From RECM01 sp047921215 (GTDB taxonomy: Bacteria > Bacteroidota > Rhodothermia > Balneolales > Cyclonatronaceae), in contig JBLRWO010000010.1 in assembly GCA_047921215.1 (NCBI GenBank), forward strand, positions 41,870 to 105,869: a DNA stretch of 64,000 bases. The letters are read 5' to 3'. Under the pieces are notes generated by a model that made no database searches, was not told where the DNA came from, and was given only the letters and a program-made list of their open reading frames with translations. This document shows, one piece after another, positions 44,334 to 51,927 of the stretch (within the stretch, counting starts at the first letter, position 1; the number at the start of each line of letters is the position of its first letter). A program made the translations under genes and the position numbers.

Positions 44334-44944
44334 TACTTTCCCCCTCTTCGCCAATTTGTATAAGGATACGGACCGCCATACCAATTTCCATATACTCGAT
44401 TTCTATTCCCAAATCCAATAAATGGCCTTCCATAAGATGTATAGGCATAGTTATAGTTCTCCTGTTGACCCATATGGGCTCCCATTTCTTCTCGATAAAG
44501 ATTATTACGGAGGAAGACAGGATCCGTAGTAACATCTACACCACTGCTGGAGTGCGGCGTATGCTTTCGTGTGAATCCGATTGGTGAATGATTCAACTCA
44601 TGTAGAAATGTCATACCGATACCCATAGTCAAACTTGTTATACCCTCACTATTCATTTCATGATACATTATTTGGTCTAAGTTTAAATAGATAACATTAT
44701 ATGCAGGATCAAATTGACTCCCAGCATCCCGATCATTGCCCCAAGTTCTTACTCGAACTATTGTGGGTGCTCCAATGGCATACATTAAGTCATCCCTTGC
44801 AGATTCGCTGGTACTGGATTCATTGATTTCTGCTCCTTCTTTGCCGACAAGCATTCCCCTTGCATTTACTTCGAGTTGTACACCTGTAATCTCGGTCAGA
44901 TGATCGATAAGCCATTTCTGGGTAAATTCATTCAAATGACTCAC
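44333..44944 (-). pseudogene. RHS C-terminal metallopeptidase toxin domain, frameshifted
   Basis: A 203-residue frame with a zinc-peptidase motif H115-E116-L-N-H119 ('FLHELNHSP') and downstream acidic residues E152/E153 that could be the third ligand. It overlaps the end of the RHS-core frame by 17 bases. If one G of the GG at 44947-44948 (plus-strand CC) is removed, the RHS core reads '...NGDSVDVSHLNEF...' straight into this domain. So it is the C-terminal effector of that RHS protein, now in another frame. It could still be translated from GTG at 44944, or the shift could be programmed or a sequencing error. Confidence 0.7.
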
Positions 44945-45680
44945 ATCCTACACTATCCCCATTCACATCAATGAATAGCACAGGATTAAGCGCCGCGTAT
45001 TGATACGGGCTCATTGACGGATACTTGTCCTTGAACCGGTCCTGGCTCATAAACCGCCCGATCTCCGGGTCGTACATCCGCGCCCCGGCGTGGTACAGCC
45101 CCAGGCCGCCCTGCTGCTCGAGCTCATAGCCGGTAAACTTGGCGTCGTCGTTCGCATTTGAGGCGTTCTGGTTTCTGTCGGGCATCTGCAGCCCGAAAGG
45201 GTAGTAGTGATCCCAGCCCACCGGGTCGCCGCGCTCGTTCACCGTTACCCGCACGCTTCCCAGGTGATCGGAGAGGTAGTACAGGCTTTTGTTGTTGCGT
45301 GTCACCGTGACCTGGATCGTTCTGGTATGGTACAAACCGACGCTATTGCGGACCCGTAATTCCACATCATAGCCCTGCTCGCTGACCCCGCTGGCCAAAG
45401 TAAACGTATGATTCCAGGTAGAGGAGCTTCCCTGATAAAGCGTGGTGTATGAGCCGCCCGCAGGGCGCACCCGCCAGCGGTATTCGTTGATCGAGCCGCA
45501 GTTGGGCACACTGGTTGCGCCGGATAATTGCACGGATTCTCCTGTGTAAAATACCAGGGCTGGCGGCACCGTGGTGATGTTGGCCGTGGGGCTCATCGAA
45601 CACGTAGCCTTCGCCGTTTCCAGCCCCGCGGCATGAAACGCGAGGGCCAGCAGGATTATAAGCAGATTTTTTCTTTTCAC
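44928..45680 (-). CDS. miniature RHS-core protein with PKD-like domain
   Basis: A 250-residue exported protein: signal peptide (about 1-25, GTG start), a beta-sandwich of PKD/Ig type (about 30-128) and an RHS-repeat-associated core (134-243: 'LYYLSDHLGSVRVTVNERGD', 'YYPFG', 'FTGYELEQQ', 'LYHAGARMYDPEIGRFMSQD', 'SPYQYAALNP'). Full RHS effectors normally carry many YD repeats forming a shell of over 1000 residues, and here only the final core remains. After V244 the frame shifts into a short tail ('GCESFE') and stops. Its start is 11 bp after the stop of a truncated TPR-like gene. Confidence 0.8.
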   Translation of the reverse strand: MKRKNLLIILLALAFHAAGLETAKATCSMSPTANITTVPPALVFYTGESVQLSGATSVPNCGSINEYRWRVRPAGGSYTTLYQGSSSTWNHTFTLASGVSEQGYDVELRVRNSVGLYHTRTIQVTVTRNNKSLYYLSDHLGSVRVTVNERGDPVGWDHYYPFGLQMPDRNQNASNANDDAKFTGYELEQQGGLGLYHAGARMYDPEIGRFMSQDRFKDKYPSMSPYQYAALNPVLFIDVNGDSVGCESFE

Positions 45681-45691
45681 AATATGGCCTT

Positions 45692-45916
45692 TCAGTTATT
45701 TCCCTGCAGTTCTTTCAGGCGGTTGGCGGCCCGCTCGCTGGCGGGGGCATGATCCCGGCGAGACTCGACCAGCCGGAGCATCTCCAGGGCCTGATCCCGG
45801 TCACCGGTTTGCATCAGGTATTCGGCTTTCAGTAGCTGCACCCGTTCCTGAAGAATGGGGTCTTCAAGGCTGCCTTCCAGCCATTGGATATCGGATGCGA
45901 ACGAAACCGGTGTATT
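45692..45916 (-). pseudogene. C-terminal fragment of a TPR-like gene
   Basis: A 74-residue open frame with no start, ending 11 bp before the RHS gene. Helical repeat character is clear ('LQERVQLLKAEYLMQTGDRDQALEML', then 'ASERAANRLKELQ'), and its high G+C and codon use match the RHS gene downstream and not the A/T-rich beta-propeller gene upstream. The frame loses sense right at the stop of that upstream gene (45924). I read this as the tail of a gene cut by the insertion or deletion that brought in the propeller gene. Confidence 0.55.
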
Positions 45917-45923
45917 TATACCA

Positions 45924-46940
45924 TCATTCTTTGAATACTCGAAGATGCCGTTTTTCCCGTTTATTGTTGGTAATTTTAGACAATTCTCCTGTTTCCTTGT
46001 CGAACATAAAGATCTCGCTGATCAGCAGAAAATCTGCGAATGGCGAAGGTTTATCGTTGGATGTACCCTCAAACAGGAACCTGTTGCTATCCAGCCAGTG
46101 AACATCATAAACGCCCCAGTGATCAATAAGGGTGATCAATTGTACCAGTTGGTCGATCATGGAATAGTGGAATATCATACTTTCTCTTTTACTATGGTTG
46201 TTGCATGAGAAATAAAAATAGGTTACAGTATCCCACTCTCCCGGATAGCAATTGATAGTATCATCAATCGAGTATTGCTCCGGTAATTCAATCCTCTCCA
46301 ACAGTTCTCCCTCGTTATTGAGATCCCTGATTTCGATGAGATGTCTTCTATTCCTTGACCTGGCGTATGATATTAGTTTTCCATCAGGTGAAAAATATGC
46401 ACCCGTGAACGATCTTTGGGTAAATAAAACTGTTGTCTCTTCTGTATTCAGATCAAGTTTAATAACCCGGCTTTCATCGTCTTTCCATGAATTAAAAATC
46501 AGTGTGGAGCCATCCGGCGATAACGCTGGATATTCAACATGTCTCCCAACAATATCGTATTTCGACAGGTCCGGTAAGAAAGGTGTGATTCCCCTGGATT
46601 CAATATCCAGAGTAAACAATGAACTGCCCCATGACAGACCTAACGCATAGCGATCAGGGTCTCGTTTGGATTCGAACAGAATACGTTTTCCATCGGGGAA
46701 CCATGCCGGATTCATGTTGTAGTAGTTGTCCCGGGTTAGCAGCAATCGCTTGTTCTGATGCCCGTCCAGCAATACGATATCTCCGAACCGGCCTGCCGTC
46801 AATCCGTCCTGAGTCACATCTTCGATATATACGACCATGGCATCAAAGGGCAGATCAACCGCAACTTCGCGTGGCTCAAAGGTGTAAATGAAATAAACTA
46901 TTGCACAAATCAGGATAATGGGTACGTACCAGCGTTTCAT
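45924..46940 (-). CDS. TolB-like PD40 beta-propeller protein
   Basis: A 338-residue protein with an N-terminal anchor helix (about 5-20) and a propeller of WD40/PD40-like blades: 'NPAWFPDGKRILFESKRD', 'YPALSPDGSTLIFNSWKDD' and 'GAYFSPDGKLISYARS' are three clear blades. These domains bind proteins or sugars, and no enzyme motif is seen. Base composition is A/T-rich compared with its neighbours, and the 3' end abuts a truncated gene, suggesting transfer. The function is unknown. Confidence 0.75.
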   Translation of the reverse strand: MKRWYVPIILICAIVYFIYTFEPREVAVDLPFDAMVVYIEDVTQDGLTAGRFGDIVLLDGHQNKRLLLTRDNYYNMNPAWFPDGKRILFESKRDPDRYALGLSWGSSLFTLDIESRGITPFLPDLSKYDIVGRHVEYPALSPDGSTLIFNSWKDDESRVIKLDLNTEETTVLFTQRSFTGAYFSPDGKLISYARSRNRRHLIEIRDLNNEGELLERIELPEQYSIDDTINCYPGEWDTVTYFYFSCNNHSKRESMIFHYSMIDQLVQLITLIDHWGVYDVHWLDSNRFLFEGTSNDKPSPFADFLLISEIFMFDKETGELSKITNNKREKRHLRVFKE

Positions 46941-47158
46941 ATGATTGGTGTTTGCTAATTAATTTCAAATATCAACAACATTCTGATATCATCCGTGTCT
47001 TCTTTGTTCAATGTAATTCCGAAACTTGTGGGCAATATCTTTTTTAGGTGCACAATAAACAACCCTTGAATGCCCACTATCATCGTATAAAATGCGGCAA
47101 TATTAGTCCCCCCATTTTTGAACCCTTCCTGTTTATCAATCGGCAATGAACCCCGCCC
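46941..47158. other. A/T-rich junction with a possible gene fragment
   Basis: About 220 bases between the propeller gene and the GH17 genes. A 63-codon minus-strand frame (46955-47146) has a hydrophobic middle but no family I recognise, and looks like debris. This is probably the right edge of the accessory region. No repeat of the tRNA-Val 3' end was found here. Confidence 0.35.
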
Positions 47159-48091
47159 TCAGCGAAAGAATGTACTCCGAGCAGCCAGTTTGGGTGTACG
47201 GTCGGTTCTGAACAATCCCCAGTGTTTTTCCGGCTCGAGGGGTTCGGGCGAGCCTTTCCAGGATTCGTCGAACGCTTCGAAGAAGAACAACAGAATGCCC
47301 TCTTTATCGGCCCAGGCCATCAGTTTTTCGAAATAGATTTTCTGGTAGGTCTCGTTTACATTCTCCGGATCGATGCCCCGCCCGTTCGAATGGGTGGCCC
47401 AGCCGGCTTCAGTTATCACCACATGCTTGCCGGGGTACTTGCCGGCCACAGAGTAGTAGTTCTCTTTCGTGTAATCGAGGGCTTCATCGATGTGCTTGTA
47501 CTCCCACACCGGGTAGGTATGGATGGAGATGAAATCGACCTCTCCGGCCAGTTTTTGCAGTTTGAAATGCCAGGGTACATAATTTTCGCAGAAGGTGACC
47601 GGCTGACTGACCGCGGCTTTCACCTGCTTCACGTAGGCCTGCACCTTGTTTTCGTGAACATAATGGTCGGTCCACTCCACGCAGGCTTCATTGCCAACCG
47701 ATACCGAAAAGATGATATCCGGGTATTCATTCGCCAGATCGATGAGCTTTTGGATCTTGTTCCGGTTCAGGATCAGGTTTTCCTCCAGCTGCTCTTCGGT
47801 ATGCACACCGCCCCCCCAGGGACAGTTGAAGTTGTTCATCTCGGCTTCGATGTAGGCCCCGAGCATCATTTTGAAGCCGAGTTTCTCTTTGCGGATCACA
47901 TCCAGCGCGATAATGGCATGCTCATCGCAGTCGTACATCCGCAGGTATTTCCAGTGGGGTTGCAGCAGCAGCAGGTCTTCTTTCACCTGCCCGTAATCGG
48001 GGTACGCCCCGCCGGGGTACTGCCCGTCCCTGAAGCCGGAATAACAGATGGCCCACCCGGGCTCAAGGCCAAGTGCATTAAACGTAGTCAT
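47159..48091 (-). CDS. GH17-family beta-1,3-glucan-active enzyme (cytosolic)
   Basis: A 310-residue GH17 TIM barrel with no signal peptide. Acid/base E135 is in 'SVGNEACVEW' and nucleophile E228 in 'VVITEAGWAT'. 'FISIHTYPVWEY' is the family's substrate-cleft segment. GH17 enzymes cleave or transglycosylate beta-1,3-glucans. It shares one base (TAATG) with another GH17 gene upstream and is the last gene of the locus. Lack of export suggests action on imported oligosaccharides, or glucan building by transglycosylation. Confidence 0.85.
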   Translation of the reverse strand: MTTFNALGLEPGWAICYSGFRDGQYPGGAYPDYGQVKEDLLLLQPHWKYLRMYDCDEHAIIALDVIRKEKLGFKMMLGAYIEAEMNNFNCPWGGGVHTEEQLEENLILNRNKIQKLIDLANEYPDIIFSVSVGNEACVEWTDHYVHENKVQAYVKQVKAAVSQPVTFCENYVPWHFKLQKLAGEVDFISIHTYPVWEYKHIDEALDYTKENYYSVAGKYPGKHVVITEAGWATHSNGRGIDPENVNETYQKIYFEKLMAWADKEGILLFFFEAFDESWKGSPEPLEPEKHWGLFRTDRTPKLAARSTFFR

Positions 48092-48999
48092 TATTGAAAC
48101 TTGCGTCTCCCCTTGCTGTCCCAGATGCCCCAGAATGCGCCCACGTCACCCTCGGTACTAACCTTCCAGGCCTCGTCGAATGAGGAGAACCAGAACGTTT
48201 CAATGTTGTTCTCTGCAGACCACAACTGGGTATTGATGAAGTATTTCATGGCATTGATCTCCGACGGAACGGCACCACCCAATCCCCCGCCCTGGCTTGG
48301 CCATCCCGTTTCGGTGATGAGCACCCGCTTGCCCCTGCCGGCATCGATCCCAAGCTGATACATATGGCGCATGTGATCGAAGGAGTGCTCAAACGCGGTC
48401 CCCTCCCAATACGGATAGCAGTTGCAGAGTATCACATCGCATGCATCCGCAATGGCTGGCCGTTGTACAAATTCGTAGTAGGCATCCACGTAACCGACAG
48501 GTACGTCCGGAATTTCCGCTTTCACCTCTCTGATGTACCCGAGAAGTTCCTCTTCGCCCAGATCCTTGCGGTAGAGCACTTCGTTCCCCACGGCGGCTAC
48601 ATCCACAAAGCCCTCTTTGGCCAGTTTAATGAGTGCATCGAGTTCAATGCGGTTTTTTTCTGCATCGCTGCCCAGCCAGGCCCCCACAAGTGTTTTCATA
48701 CCGAACTCTTTGGCAATCTGCGGAATCAACTCATTGCCCTCGATGCAGGAGAACGACCGGATCCAGCTGCAGTGAGGTTTAAGAATCTCCAACCGCCTGC
48801 GAATCTGTTCTTCCGGGATGATGTCGCCCGGTTTCTGACCCTCTTCGTAGAGACTGAAACAGAGTCCGTGCACACCTCTGTCCAGGATATCCCGGTACAG
48901 TTTGCGGAGGTCATCTTCCGGCAGGCTTTTTACCTGTGTTATCTGTTCAGGAACGGTTGTAGGCCTGTATTGTAAAAATTTCTCGGCACGGTATGACAT
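48091..48999 (-). CDS. GH17-family beta-1,3-glucan-active enzyme (cytosolic)
   Basis: A 302-residue GH17 barrel without signal peptide. Acid/base E140 is in 'AAVGNEVLYR', nucleophile E230 in 'VLITETGWPSQGG', and 'LCNCYPYWEG' is the cleft segment. It differs enough from its downstream neighbour to be a separate specificity rather than a recent duplicate. It lies 56 bp after the symporter gene in the same transcript. Confidence 0.86.
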   Translation of the reverse strand: MSYRAEKFLQYRPTTVPEQITQVKSLPEDDLRKLYRDILDRGVHGLCFSLYEEGQKPGDIIPEEQIRRRLEILKPHCSWIRSFSCIEGNELIPQIAKEFGMKTLVGAWLGSDAEKNRIELDALIKLAKEGFVDVAAVGNEVLYRKDLGEEELLGYIREVKAEIPDVPVGYVDAYYEFVQRPAIADACDVILCNCYPYWEGTAFEHSFDHMRHMYQLGIDAGRGKRVLITETGWPSQGGGLGGAVPSEINAMKYFINTQLWSAENNIETFWFSSFDEAWKVSTEGDVGAFWGIWDSKGRRKFQ

Positions 49000-49055
49000 G
49001 GTAACTCCGGTTCTGATGGATGTGATTTTAGTGGGTTGGTTTGATGTTCGGCGCC

Positions 49056-50486
49056 CTACAGCTCTCCGCGCCGGCGTACCAGTTCCTGCTGGATCTCTTC
49101 GGCCCGTTTCTCAGTCAGGTCGTATCCCCACATCACCCAGATGGCGAGGGCCGCAGTGATGGCAGGTATAACGATATCCGCGATTCTCAGATTGGTCAGC
49201 GTTTCGGCGGCCTGGATCGTTGCGTTCTGGTCAAATCCAACAAGTTTGAGTACGAGTCCGCTCATTACCAGCGCCACGCCATGGCCCAGTTTCACCATCC
49301 ACCAGTAGATGGCACCGAAGGTGCCTTCCTTTCGCGGCATTCCGTTGTTCAATTCGTCAAGGTCGCACACATCGGCCGTCATACTCATCATCAGCACAAA
49401 GAGTCCGCCGATACCGAACATCATTAGCGGAATGGGCATGAACATCAGCCACGGATTCCCGGGTGAGAATCCCCACCATTTCAGGAGGTATCCAACAATA
49501 GATATGATGGTTGTGATAACAAAGGCATTCCGCTTACCAACCTTGTTTGCGATCCATGTGATCACCGGAATAACCATGAATGCCGTTACGACAGCACTTA
49601 TGGTTGAAAACCACGCGGGCCAGGCTCCTGCTGCGCTATAATCCCCATTGAATAAGTAGAACAGAATGATGAAATAACTGAACGAAGCAACCATCTGAAA
49701 TCCGTTGAATACCAGGAAAGTGGCGCCGCACAGCCGCACAAACGGCTTGTTTTTTGCAACCTCCACTATCTTCGACAAGAGATCCTTAAGATTTTTAAAG
49801 ATGGACCTGAAATTGAGATCGGCCCTGTTGGTAATGCTTGACTGATCGATTTCCTTGCAGAACAATCCGGGCAGGATACCAAAGATCATGCATCCGGCTC
49901 CGACAACAACAGCAAGTCGATGCACGCCCTGAGCCTGGGTTTCGAACAGATCAGGATTGGCAATGAGGACCCAGAACCAGGGCACGATCATCCAGGCGAT
50001 CTGCCCGATGGTCTGTGCAAAACCCATGAGCCGGGTCCGTTCCTTGTAATCAGGGGTCATTTCGTACCCCAGACCGATCAGCGGCGTGGAGTAGATGGTA
50101 TTCGCCGTTATGAATAGCAGCGAAAAAAGAAGGAAATACCAGAAATTATACGCCTGTGTACCCTCGGGATCGAGCTGCCACAGCAGGATGAACATCGTAC
50201 CCGCAAGTATAGCACCGATGAAAATATAGGGCTTCCTGCGGCCGAATCGTGACTGGGTGTTGTCGGAAATATATCCCATGATGGGATCCGTGATGGCATC
50301 CCACAACCTGGGCAGACCACCGAGCAAACCGGCCAGAAACGGATCAATGCCAAATGCCGTGAGCAGGAAAAACTGAAAGACGCCAAGGGCTCCCGGCAGC
50401 AGGTTGTTGACAAGATGCCCCGATCCGAAGGCGGCCTTTTCCAGAAGGGGAATCTTGTATTTGGTGGGGGTTGCGTGGTTTGCCAT
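49056..50486 (-). CDS. GPH-type MFS sugar:cation symporter
   Basis: A 476-residue transporter with about twelve membrane helices. 'GLPRLWDAITDPIMGYISDNTQSRFGRRKPYIFIG' is the MelB/GPH family signature of the first half, including the D-x-x-x-D cation site and the R-x-G-R-R-K/R-P loop. The family moves glycosides with Na+ or H+. Placed among GH17 and GH149 genes, it most likely imports beta-1,3-gluco-oligosaccharides across the inner membrane. That is inferred from context. Confidence 0.88.
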   Translation of the reverse strand: MANHATPTKYKIPLLEKAAFGSGHLVNNLLPGALGVFQFFLLTAFGIDPFLAGLLGGLPRLWDAITDPIMGYISDNTQSRFGRRKPYIFIGAILAGTMFILLWQLDPEGTQAYNFWYFLLFSLLFITANTIYSTPLIGLGYEMTPDYKERTRLMGFAQTIGQIAWMIVPWFWVLIANPDLFETQAQGVHRLAVVVGAGCMIFGILPGLFCKEIDQSSITNRADLNFRSIFKNLKDLLSKIVEVAKNKPFVRLCGATFLVFNGFQMVASFSYFIILFYLFNGDYSAAGAWPAWFSTISAVVTAFMVIPVITWIANKVGKRNAFVITTIISIVGYLLKWWGFSPGNPWLMFMPIPLMMFGIGGLFVLMMSMTADVCDLDELNNGMPRKEGTFGAIYWWMVKLGHGVALVMSGLVLKLVGFDQNATIQAAETLTNLRIADIVIPAITAALAIWVMWGYDLTEKRAEEIQQELVRRRGEL

Positions 50487-50504
50487 TGATTAGCTGTTTT
50501 AAAG

Positions 50505-51815
50505 TTAATTGGAATTGAGCCTCGCCCGGATTTCCGCATCGGTTGGGGGTGCAAGTACATCGTTGAGGAGGGAATCAAGGTCACCGCCGTAGGTTTTTGT
50601 GACCGGCATCCCGTCGCGGGTAAGACCGTCGAACACACCCGCATCCACCTGATCCCAGATCGCGTACTTGGCCTGTGCCTGCAGATTGATAAGCCCGAAA
50701 TGGTTCTCGGAACCCATCGGGTTCGCGGCATCCTTCCAGGGTTCATCGAACGCCTCGAAATAGAACACGGATATACCCTCCCTGTCAGACCATTCGCGGA
50801 TCAGGCTGTGGTAAACGCCCGATTTGTACTCATCGGTGGCGCGGGAGCCCTCCGGACCGTAGTGCTCGTTCGAGGCTGTGGCCCACCCTGTTTCGCCAAC
50901 ATGCACCGGTTTCTCCACACCCAGGCTGCGCATATAGGCCACTACGCTTTCGTACTGATTTATGGCGTAATCACGGGCACGGTTCATGGCTGAATGAATC
51001 TTTTCCATTTCACTCAGGTTTTGCTCCTCTTCGGGCACACCCCAGAAAAGCGGGTTATAGTGTGTATCGTGCATCGGGTAGGTATGCATCGAGATGAAAT
51101 CGACTGCGCGGATGAGTTCGTTCAGGTCCTCGTTGTGGTACTCGCTGCCGCCTCCGCCCCACGATGCGAAATTGTCGGAGGTGGTAATCCAGAGCGATTC
51201 GGGAAGCTCTCCCTCCTTCTTGAGATCCTGCAGATGGTTGACCCATCGCAGAATGATGGCCGGTTCCACATAGTATTCCCAGGCCCAGTGTACCATGGCT
51301 TCGTTACCCACCGCAATGATCTTCACGATATCGGGGTACTGCTGCGCAAGGGCCACCGCCCGGTCGATCTCACCGGCGTTTTTTTCGCTCTCCTGATCGC
51401 GGATACGCTCGGGTTCGTCGGTCCAGGCATTTTTGCTGTCGATCCATGCCCCCAGCATCAGGTACATCTCGAAATCCGGGTCCTCCGCCTGAATCTCACG
51501 GATGGCCTTCAGCAGGTTCGATGCCTCGTCGTAAAATACATTGTACGTGCGCAGCACCCTGATGCCCATGGCATGCAGCAGCCGTACATCATCCCTGAGC
51601 TGAGGGATAGTCGGCTGAATGTTCCTTGTGGTATCGCGGTAGGCCCCGAATGAGATGGCCCGGTAGGCGGGATCACCGAGAATGTCCCCGGCCGTTATGC
51701 TAATGGATGAAAAATTATGTTTGTTCGTTTGAGTACACGACATAATAAGAACCCCTGCCAGAACCGGCAGGGCGATTATCCGGGTAAAATATGTTATTAA
51801 TTTCATTTTAATCAT
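50505..51815 (-). CDS. GH17-family lipoprotein glucanase
   Basis: A 436-residue GH17 enzyme with a lipoprotein signal peptide ('VLAGVLIMSC', lipobox Cys 26 residues after the ATG at 51815). Acid/base Glu is in 'IAVGNEAMVHW' and the nucleophile in 'HVGETGWAT'. 'FISMHTYPMHDT' marks the cleft. A tail of about 60 residues follows the barrel. Lipid anchoring places it at the envelope, where it could cut laminarin-type glucan to oligosaccharides for the symporter encoded 18 bp downstream. ATG at 51806 is an alternative start, and the frame also extends to 51845. Confidence 0.86.
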   Translation of the reverse strand: MIKMKLITYFTRIIALPVLAGVLIMSCTQTNKHNFSSISITAGDILGDPAYRAISFGAYRDTTRNIQPTIPQLRDDVRLLHAMGIRVLRTYNVFYDEASNLLKAIREIQAEDPDFEMYLMLGAWIDSKNAWTDEPERIRDQESEKNAGEIDRAVALAQQYPDIVKIIAVGNEAMVHWAWEYYVEPAIILRWVNHLQDLKKEGELPESLWITTSDNFASWGGGGSEYHNEDLNELIRAVDFISMHTYPMHDTHYNPLFWGVPEEEQNLSEMEKIHSAMNRARDYAINQYESVVAYMRSLGVEKPVHVGETGWATASNEHYGPEGSRATDEYKSGVYHSLIREWSDREGISVFYFEAFDEPWKDAANPMGSENHFGLINLQAQAKYAIWDQVDAGVFDGLTRDGMPVTKTYGGDLDSLLNDVLAPPTDAEIRARLNSN

Positions 51816-51927
51816 TTTCTTACCGGGCCATTTGAGTCGTATCATGTCAATAAAACAGACTATTGGGACCGGCTCTACAGGTGTTTATACTTGGGCTCGT
51901 TTCGCCCGTTTTCAGGCATAGTTTAAG

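Noticed and set aside
47222..48097. Long plus-strand open frame (291 codons)
   Set aside because: It is antisense to a GH17 gene with intact catalytic motifs. The frame is kept open by codon bias and shows no family features.
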